From Bacteroidales bacterium (GTDB lineage Bacteria > Bacteroidota > Bacteroidia > Bacteroidales > UBA932), in contig SUYX01000011.1 of the NCBI GenBank assembly GCA_015060225.1, positions 1 to 60,341 of the forward strand: DNA of 60,341 nt. The letters are read 5' to 3'. A program made the position numbers and the translations under genes. A model generated the notes under the pieces. That model was not told the DNA's origin and made no database searches. It worked only from the letters and a program-made list of their open reading frames with translations. How positions within the stretch are numbered: the first letter of the stretch is position 1; each line of letters starts with the position of its first letter. This document shows, piece by piece, positions 54,386 through 60,341 of the stretch.

Positions 54386-54685
54386 CTATTTCTTAGTACC
54401 ATGCTTATATCTGACAAGCTTCTTACTCCGTATCTTGGCATCAAACTCATCTGCATCCAACAATGTTCTTCCCTCAATTTTCTTAAACTCAACAACGCCG
54501 CCGGTGCTCCACCTATAAATAGTCGCAATACTCACATGAGCTAATTTTGCCGCCTGTATTACAGTATAATACCTCTTTTCTTCTGCTGTAATCTCCTGTT
54601 TAGGCAAAGCCTCATTAACTGCATCCTTAATAATAGGCCTTAACACATTATTGCAAAAATCCTGGAATATTTCAGTAACATCCAT
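54386..54685 (-). CDS. Helix-turn-helix (excisionase-like) protein
   Basis: A 99-residue protein with a MerR/HTH_17-type motif: YYTVIQAAKLAHVSIATIYRWSTGGVVEFKKIEGRTLLDADEF. In Bacteroidetes elements this family is close to the integrase and primase and acts as excisionase or activator. Confidence 0.75.
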   Translation of the reverse strand: MDVTEIFQDFCNNVLRPIIKDAVNEALPKQEITAEEKRYYTVIQAAKLAHVSIATIYRWSTGGVVEFKKIEGRTLLDADEFDAKIRSKKLVRYKHGTKK

Positions 54686-54838
54686 AATAACATCAATAAT
54701 TAATAGTTAATAACAGGAGTGGCCACTCTTAAAATGATAATTATCTTCTCACAAAAATAGAATCCAATAAACTGATTTTCAAATCACAACACAGGATATG
54801 GCCAATGTGCCATTTTCGGTGTACCCATTACAATATAC

Positions 54839-54865
54839 AAAAAGCGGCTCCTGACGGAAGCCGCT
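54839..54865 (-). terminator. Terminator of the integrase operon
   Basis: AGCGGCT (54843-54849) pairs with AGCCGCT (54859-54865). The T-run lies on the minus strand at 54839-54843, after the 253-aa gene. Confidence 0.75.
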
Positions 54866-54911
54866 CAACAATAAGTCATTCGGTGGAATTTCGGTCAATA
54901 TTCAATATAAA

Positions 54912-55673
54912 TCAGATAGAATACTTGCTTAAAATTGGCCAAATTCTGTAAGACTCCTTCTCATTGCAACATTTATCCTTGCTAAATTGCACAATGGAGC
55001 AAGAGCCATTTCTGCCATAAAAAATAAAAGCATCATTCATAATCTTCTGTGAAAGCATATACTTTTGCGCAAACAAAGTTGCCTCATTCTTTGGACCAAT
55101 CCATTCGGCTTTTCCGCCAACTATAATGTGGTCATGAATCAACCTATCCAAAAACTCATCGTTTGCCCCTTTAATATACTGTTTCAAATCTTTTGCCATC
55201 CCCCTAAACCTGGTCCTTCTTGCGCTATGCATATCACAAACCTGCGGAATTCTATCTATAACCTCAGAAAACCTACTTTTAGAACTATTCAAAAGGGCAA
55301 AATATTCATATACAATAAACCCGTCTGTATAAGCACTTTCCAAACATCCAGCATTCTTGTCCATAAGATTACCCAATGAATTTAGAGCCTCATCAAATAT
55401 CTGAAAGCTTTTCACAAAGGAAAGAACTTCACGGCAAAAAATAGGATTACTTTCAATATTACCCCAATTATCACATACGAAATAATATACCGAACTCAAT
55501 TTTTCGGATAAATCACTGAAAGCCATCCATAACCTTTCAATTGAAAATTTCCCTATTACGTGAGAACACTTAGACTTAAGGGATTCTTCTATTGAGAAAA
55601 TATCAGCACTTATCATCTGCAAAGAAGATATGCTCTGATCAATAATCGTTCTACCTGGTCCCATAATTACCAT
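54912..55673 (-). CDS. Unknown protein encoded with the integrase
   Basis: A 253-residue helical, soluble protein with no family I recognise. It overlaps the integrase stop by 7 nt and is closed by a terminator, so it is translated with the integrase and may take part in excision or its control. Confidence 0.55.
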   Translation of the reverse strand: MVIMGPGRTIIDQSISSLQMISADIFSIEESLKSKCSHVIGKFSIERLWMAFSDLSEKLSSVYYFVCDNWGNIESNPIFCREVLSFVKSFQIFDEALNSLGNLMDKNAGCLESAYTDGFIVYEYFALLNSSKSRFSEVIDRIPQVCDMHSARRTRFRGMAKDLKQYIKGANDEFLDRLIHDHIIVGGKAEWIGPKNEATLFAQKYMLSQKIMNDAFIFYGRNGSCSIVQFSKDKCCNEKESYRIWPILSKYSI

Positions 55674-57010
55674 TTCATGAAAGCCTCATCACTTAGAATA
55701 GTCTCAGCTTTCTGCAGTGAATCCGCTTTAATATATTTCTTGAGAGACTTAATACTAGTATGCCCAGTTACAGCACATATATTAAAAACATTCATACCGG
55801 CCAAATACATTAAAGTTGCTCCTGTTCTGCGTGCTGTATGAGTTTGAATAAGTTTGTATTTAGGAATTCTCTCTGTACCAAACACACCGGATTTAGACGT
55901 TTCAACCTCCACCATCTCATCTATTTTGGCCAACTTTCCAATCTCCTTTATATACATATTAATCTTCTGATCAACCAAATGCGGCAACTTATAATCATAC
56001 TTCTCAAGAATTTTCACCAATTCAGGTTTTGCTGGAATATATACAGCAACTCCCGTCTTTTGTTGCCTAATCTGAATAATAACTTTACCATCATCATAAA
56101 CACGAATATCATCCATTACAATATTGTTGTAATCAGAAACACGTTGAGCTGTATAAACTCCCACCATAAAAATATCTCTGGCAATCTCATGACCTTTAGA
56201 CAAACCAGACAAATCCACCTCACACATACGCCTAAGTTCATCCTTGGTCAAGTAAATAGAATCAACATCCACCCTAACACCTCTAAATCTTCTATCGTGG
56301 AATTTATTATTAGATGTATATCCCTCTGCTTCTGCACAGCCCAAAATTGTTATTAAATTATTCAGACACTTTGCAACAGTATTCGCACTATACTTCTTTT
56401 GGGTATATAGAAATGTCTGAAACCTATTCCTGAAATTCAAATCAATATCATCAAAATCATAATGCTTCTTTGAATACTTCTCAAAAGCCTCAAACTGTCT
56501 CACAATAGTCTTAATAGTCTTAATACTTTGTTCAGTAAAAATCTTACCTCTCGAATTTGCTCTTTGCCCAGCAGAAATCTGAGACACATACAACTTTAAA
56601 TACTTATCCAAGGTCATTCTATTCTCCGCCTCAATACGCTGCCTTTCAGCTTCAGCTTTAGCCTCTTCCTCCAAAAGCCTGCGTTCCTCCTCCTCACGAA
56701 CCTCCTTATACATCACATCCTCAACAATCTTTCTAGCAATATCCGGAGTAATAACATCCCCAGCATCCAACCTTGCATTAATAGAAGTTTCCAGAATATC
56801 AAGTTTAGAAAACAACTTTGATCCCTCCGCAGACTTGCGGAACTTTCGAAGATTATCAGCAGAACTCTGAGCTTTCTTCCACTGCTCAATATCAACCTCA
56901 ACAAGGGTATCCACCTTAAAATCAATCTTTAACTTCCTCGACCTCACCCTGGCAAACAAAGTTGCCATACCCTTATCATGCGAGGTCCTCAGCACAAAAT
57001 TCACAGCCAT
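55667..57010 (-). CDS. int: Tyrosine site-specific recombinase (integrase)
   Basis: A 447-residue phage-integrase-family protein. An arm-binding/SAM-like N-terminal part contains a Lys/Glu-rich coiled segment (about 100-130). Catalytic residues are Arg in YTAQRVSDY (about 287), His-x-x-Arg in HTARR (about 391), His in GHTS (about 414) and Tyr in KKYIKAD (about 423). It sits just inside attR and is transcribed inward. It should recombine the 13-bp tmRNA core. Confidence 0.93.
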   Translation of the reverse strand: MAVNFVLRTSHDKGMATLFARVRSRKLKIDFKVDTLVEVDIEQWKKAQSSADNLRKFRKSAEGSKLFSKLDILETSINARLDAGDVITPDIARKIVEDVMYKEVREEEERRLLEEEAKAEAERQRIEAENRMTLDKYLKLYVSQISAGQRANSRGKIFTEQSIKTIKTIVRQFEAFEKYSKKHYDFDDIDLNFRNRFQTFLYTQKKYSANTVAKCLNNLITILGCAEAEGYTSNNKFHDRRFRGVRVDVDSIYLTKDELRRMCEVDLSGLSKGHEIARDIFMVGVYTAQRVSDYNNIVMDDIRVYDDGKVIIQIRQQKTGVAVYIPAKPELVKILEKYDYKLPHLVDQKINMYIKEIGKLAKIDEMVEVETSKSGVFGTERIPKYKLIQTHTARRTGATLMYLAGMNVFNICAVTGHTSIKSLKKYIKADSLQKAETILSDEAFMKW

Positions 57011-57060
57011 AAAAACAATCTTAAATTACGTCAACACAAAGATAATCATAATTTAAGAAA

Positions 57061-57083
57061 TGTACCCACATTGTACCCACATT
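57061..57083 (+). repeat. Right arm sites, two tandem 12-mers
   Basis: TGTACCCACATT at 57061-57072 and 57072-57083, the same repeat unit and 11-bp period as at the left end, about 114 bp from the core. Confidence 0.6.
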
Positions 57084-57196
57084 TTTGCAAAACAATAAGA
57101 AATCATAAGAATCATATCTTCACGATATTCCTTATTATTAACACTTTAAGAAATTTAACTTCTTATACTATCTCAGATTTTAAGCAGAAAGTGGTG

Positions 57197-57209
57197 CGCC
57201 CATCTCCAC
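57197..57209 (+). repeat. attR core
   Basis: CGCCCATCTCCAC, identical to 34538-34550 and in the same orientation. The flanking bases differ from those of the tmRNA. Confidence 0.85.
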
Positions 57210-57251
57210 GAGAAAGGGGTTCACAATTGTGAACCCCTTTCTCGTGGAGAT
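57202..57251. terminator. 50-bp perfect palindrome at attR (displaced tmRNA terminator)
   Basis: Two 25-base arms meet without a loop, running from ATCTCCACGAG to CTCGTGGAGAT. Its left arm holds most of the attR core. In the uninterrupted chromosome it would follow the tmRNA directly and probably be its terminator. Confidence 0.7.
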
Positions 57252-57371
57252 AAGTCCAACCCCCTCCGTCACTACGTGACACCACACTTGATTGTTTTTC
57301 GTGGTTTAGGTGGAATTTCAATTACTATCTACAATTAGGTATCCGGAGAGACGTAAAATTTTAGTACAGAT

Positions 57372-57402
57372 TTTGTTAATCAGGAAATTATATCTACATT
57401 TG
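57372..57402 (+). promoter_or_regulatory. Promoter of small RNA 2
   Basis: TTTG (57372-57375) and TACATTTG (57395-57402), 19-nt spacer. Just upstream a half palindrome (57352-57366, GTAAAATTTTAGTAC) resembles the BlaI-type operator. Confidence 0.65.
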
Positions 57403-57407
57403 CAGAG

Positions 57408-57500
57408 TCAAGGGGAATTCGCGTAAGGGATGACAACCCTTTCTGCTTCGGCAGTTTCGAGCCCCAAAGTATAACAGCCACTCTTCGGAGTGGCTGTGTT
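57408..57500 (+). ncRNA. Small structured RNA, copy 2
   Basis: Matches 20048-20145: AGTCAAGGGGAATTCGC, a hairpin AAGGG/CCCTT (loop ATGACAA) and GTTTCGAGCCCCAAAGT are shared. The third hairpin has CTGC/GCAG with a TTCG loop instead of CGC/GCG. The terminator is CAGCCACTC/GAGTGGCTG (57475-57483, 57488-57496) followed by T-rich sequence. It ends against the convergent gene at 57503. Confidence 0.75.
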
Positions 57501-57502
57501 GT

Positions 57503-57889
57503 TTATAAGGCTGTGATGCAATATTGCACTTTGTCACCTGTTGACTTCTGGAGTCCGACTGTCATCTTTATGTTGTCAAGTTGCATTATGTACATCTTCA
57601 AGAATGGTTTCTGATTCTTAGTACCTTTCTTTGGTGGCACCTCTGCAACTTTCTTGGATTTGGTCAAAAGTTCTGACAGCCTCATCACGGCTAATGTGGA
57701 CTCGTACTGCCTTGCAGCTTTTTCTGCAGTCTCGGTAATTGAAAGGTATTTCACCAAGATATAATCCTGAAGATCTTCGTTCCACATTTTCTTTTCAGGG
57801 TTTTCTGCTATCCACCCTGCATAGAAGTCTTTAATGATCTGATCTCTCAACTTGACTTCTTCTCTACTGTTTCCCTGAGGTATTTCCAT
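57503..57889 (-). CDS. Conserved Bacteroidales hypothetical protein
   Basis: A 128-residue soluble protein (MEIPQGNSREEVKLRDQII to GDKVQYCITAL). Similar proteins are, from memory, frequent in Bacteroides genomes and mobile regions, but their function is unknown. It converges with small RNA 2. Confidence 0.6.
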   Translation of the reverse strand: MEIPQGNSREEVKLRDQIIKDFYAGWIAENPEKKMWNEDLQDYILVKYLSITETAEKAARQYESTLAVMRLSELLTKSKKVAEVPPKKGTKNQKPFLKMYIMQLDNIKMTVGLQKSTGDKVQYCITAL

Positions 57890-58002
57890 ATATACATTAT
57901 ATTTTTAGTTCTACTAAGATACATAGTATTTAGAAGAACCAACTGCAATTTACTACAATTTAAATCAAAATTTTCTAAACACAATTTCAAACACAATAAT
58001 GA

Positions 58003-58206
58003 CTAACATAAAATTCCACCTTCACGACGTATGATACCCTTATCTGACAACTCTTTAACATATCTAACCATTTGTATTCTTGATATTCTTGTCAAGCCAA
58101 CCAACTCATCTATTGTCACTTGAGGGTTATTAAGCATGTGCTCAACAATAATACCAAACACTTTAGTGCCATCTTCTTCTTTTATGATATACTGCAGATT
58201 CGGCAA
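58003..58206 (-). pseudogene. Winged-helix remnant, truncated by repeat C
   Basis: A 67-residue frame with a winged-helix segment: TIDELVGLTRISRIQMVRYVKELSDKGIIRR. It starts only at TTG. This is the kind of C-terminal domain found in ATP-binding (AAA_4) proteins. Upstream, copy C of the long repeat begins within 30 nt, so the rest of the gene is probably lost. Confidence 0.5.
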
Positions 58207-58234
58207 AGTGATAAAAAATGAACTATGCTCTTAC

Positions 58235-58950
58235 CTGAATAATGGTTTTTCTTTGCAGCCACTTGTGGATGCAAGGTAAAAGTATGGAGCTTCCCGACGG
58301 GCCTGGAGGCCGTAGGCCCCTGAGGGAAGCGACTGCTTGACAGCCGCCTCGTCCCTGCGATACAGAACCACAAAGTTCACTCTACCACCGCACCCGCTAT
58401 TTATACATAATCTTAGTTGTGTGATGAAGGCACAGCGAAGCTCTTGCCGGAATCACACAATTACCGGGAAGATTATGTTAATATAGCGGAATACAAAGTG
58501 ATGCAGCTCCCTTCCCCACCGAGGCCAGCAGAGACGTTTATGTGCGCAAAGCGCACTGAATACAATGTGGAGTCTTAAACTGATTTGACGGAGTAAAAAT
58601 GCGGAGGAGAACGGAGGACTTTTACCCCATTCATAGGGCAAAAGTATGCAGTGGCCGCATTTTTATGCAGGAGAACAGGTTAAGTCTCCACGCCATCTAT
58701 TGTGAGCATGCTGGGTAGCATTCCTCCGAAATGTCGGTAGGCTTGTGGCGCAAACAGAGTATTCAATGTGCAAGGCTACTCCGCACCGAAGGTGCCATAA
58801 AAAAAGAAGAGGTGTGTTTTCAACCTGCTTGCAGATTGAAAACACACTTCTGATATCTCTCTGCCCATTAAGGGCAAGTCTTCTGACGGCCTGCCGACTG
58901 AAGTCTTGACCGGGCGTATTAAAACTCTCAGCAGTGGTGAGCAATTTCTA
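58235..58950 (-). repeat. Structured repeat family L, copy C (inverted)
   Basis: About 715 bp on the minus strand matching copy B, with the same stems, but lacking the 98 bp between CTTTT words. The 5' edge includes CTGCTGAGAG as in copy A. Ends near GCAAAGAAAAA at 58248. Confidence 0.8.
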
Positions 58951-59025
58951 CCAACTCATATGAATCCCAATCAGTTTTAAAACTATAATCGAGGTCGTGT
59001 TTAATATTAACATATTGGTACAATA

Positions 59026-60341
59026 TTAAAACTCAACCTTATAGCTGATACTAGGCATTATAGGGAAGACATACACCTTTTTCCAGATATCTTCATCTAC
59101 ATCATAGTACAAACTGAAGATATTGTGCCTATTAGTAAGGTTATATATTCCCAGTTGCAGATTATGAATAGCTTTTGGCTTTTTCCATTTGGCATATGCA
59201 CCTACATCAACGCGCATATAATGCTCAAGACGTTTATTGTTGAAGCCGCTATAGTAGTCAAGCGAAACATCATAACCCGGAACAAATCCTGGATAAGTCC
59301 CGGATTTCACACTTTCCATATTGCCGCTCTGATAACTCAACAGCAGGTTGGCGCCATACTCTTTGTTGTCTTTTAAATAGAAAAGGTAATCTGCTGTTAC
59401 ATTCAACACATGAGGTCTGTCAAATTTTGCCTTGAACTCCTTGCCATCATTCAATTCAGGGAAGAATCTGGTAGTCTCAGAAAAAGTATAGGCTACTTTA
59501 TAATTCAGTTTTTTGCCGCTCTTCTGATACAGGAACTCTATTCCCTGACTCTTGCCATCTCCCACATTTATAAAATCTTTCCATCCGCTCATTGCCTGTT
59601 GTCCAAAGAACTCGCTAGCCTTTTCAAAGTAAATAAGATTTGTCATTTCCTTATAATATGCACCTACAGAAAGTCTGTGGTCCTTTGCCAACTTGAAGTA
59701 TAATCCACCGTAATATTGGATTCCAGTTTCTGGATGGAGCTGCCTGGAAGATGGCACAATCATATCCAAAGACCATCCCAAAGGGATACCCTCCAAGGTG
59801 TGATAATACTGCACCAGTCTGTCATAGGTTGCCTCAATACCCATCCATTTTGTAAGTCTTGCACTTGCATTGAAGCTCACCTCCGGCTCAAATCCTTTAT
59901 ACTCATCATATTTGAATTTCTCCCCTATAAAATAACTACCCCTTAAAGACAAAGCCATTTGCAGTCTGTCTTTATTGCTGTATTTGAGTTCTGAATACAG
60001 ATTTCCCAAAAAGTTCTCCGTTTTATTTGATTTCCCTGCAGGCTCAGCTGATGCTGATGCATATTCTTGGGATGATCCCGGGTTAAAAGTGCTGGTTGTT
60101 ACCCTCATTCCCATTTTCAAATTCCATTTGTCAGATATCTTATATCTGAACGCTGTATTCAATGATAGTTCCTCTATGCTGGAAGTTATAGAAAGCTTAT
60201 TGTACTTATCCTGTATAATCCTCTCCTGTGTCTGCCCACTCTGGTAACTGTTGTATGAAGCATTTGTTTTCACACTCCATTTAGGAGATATATTGCAGTT
60301 CCATTCCAAGTTGCCTATCATATTATGCCAATTCATCTTGT
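59026..60341 (-). CDS. TonB-dependent receptor, C-terminal part
   Basis: A receptor fragment of at least 436 residues that runs out of the window at its N-terminal side. Alternating aromatic beta strands (MALSLRGSYFIGEKF, LSVGAYYKEMTNLIYF, YGANLLLSYQSGNM) end in SYKVEF, with the terminal Phe expected for outer-membrane barrels. The ligand cannot be assigned. Confidence 0.85.
   Translation of the reverse strand, partial: KMNWHNMIGNLEWNCNISPKWSVKTNASYNSYQSGQTQERIIQDKYNKLSITSSIEELSLNTAFRYKISDKWNLKMGMRVTTSTFNPGSSQEYASASAEPAGKSNKTENFLGNLYSELKYSNKDRLQMALSLRGSYFIGEKFKYDEYKGFEPEVSFNASARLTKWMGIEATYDRLVQYYHTLEGIPLGWSLDMIVPSSRQLHPETGIQYYGGLYFKLAKDHRLSVGAYYKEMTNLIYFEKASEFFGQQAMSGWKDFINVGDGKSQGIEFLYQKSGKKLNYKVAYTFSETTRFFPELNDGKEFKAKFDRPHVLNVTADYLFYLKDNKEYGANLLLSYQSGNMESVKSGTYPGFVPGYDVSLDYYSGFNNKRLEHYMRVDVGAYAKWKKPKAIHNLQLGIYNLTNRHNIFSLYYDVDEDIWKKVYVFPIMPSISYKVEF

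Larger units (their letters stand above)
34551..57209. mobile_element. Integrated element in the tmRNA gene (about 22.7 kb)
   Basis: Bounded by direct 13-bp repeats of the tmRNA 3' end, with a tyrosine recombinase at the right end (55667-57010) and tandem 12-bp sites inside both ends. It carries an excisionase-like gene, a primase/helicase, a Septu-like operon with a HEPN gene and phage-like lysis genes. No virion, terminase or transfer genes were recognised. The middle (35.3-43.9 kb) is chromosome-like. It could be a phage satellite, a degraded prophage or an island that captured host DNA. Confidence 0.8.

Noticed and set aside
34778-57010. Conjugative element
   Set aside because: No relaxase, coupling protein or transfer genes are seen.
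43590-58250. Inversion of the 43.6-58.2-kb segment between inverted repeats B and C
   Set aside because: The att cores and the arm sites are in direct orientation, as expected for simple integration. An inversion would have turned the right set around.

Overview
The window looks like a Bacteroidales chromosome. Promoters match the Bacteroidetes consensus (TTTG, about 19 nt, TAnnTTTG). Arginine synthesis uses the N-succinyl route diagnostic of this group. The tmRNA tag ends in YALAA, and there are several large TonB-type and beta-barrel outer-membrane proteins. No taxon below order level can be named safely.

Bases 1-34,150 are core chromosome. They hold a full arginine operon behind a 20-residue leader peptide ending in four Arg codons (GNAT transferase, argG, argC, argD, succinylornithine carbamoyltransferase, argB, argE, argH). 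Then come rng, a tiny ribosomal protein and HU on the minus strand, and lon-ung-META lipoprotein-coaD-double thioredoxin protein-FAD/Fe-S dehydrogenase on the plus strand. A small RNA, a PD-(D/E)XK nuclease and an M28 peptidase follow. A beta-barrel protein and a BlaI-M56-M23/S41 operon (with a frameshift) are next, then an SPFH/Arc/membrane trio, lnt, a LysE exporter and the tmRNA gene.

Bases 34,551-57,209 are bounded by a 13-bp direct repeat of the tmRNA 3' end and carry a tyrosine recombinase just inside the right end, so I read them as an integrated element of about 22.7 kb. From the right it holds integrase, an unknown gene, an excisionase-like HTH gene, a primase/helicase, a Septu-like pair (AAA ATPase plus HNH nuclease) with a HEPN-like third gene, a phage-like cluster with holin-like and one-gene spanin-like proteins, and at the far left an M15 endolysin-like peptidase. 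Between these lies 35.3-43.9 kb of chromosome-like cargo (beta-barrel protein, lipoproteins, hydrolase, PadR regulator) and two copies of a long hairpin-rich repeat. No capsid, tail, terminase or conjugation gene was recognised, which fits a satellite or decayed prophage with a defence cargo.

Bases 57,210-60,341 return to chromosome: a large palindrome, a second copy of the small RNA, a short conserved gene, a winged-helix remnant, a third inverted copy of the hairpin-rich repeat and the C-terminal part of a TonB-dependent receptor.

The main observations are the arginine leader, two paralogous small RNAs of unknown family, two repeat families with strong predicted secondary structure, the octamer TGTCGGGA found 29 times by eye in the first 41.5 kb and not after it, and the Septu-plus-HEPN locus.
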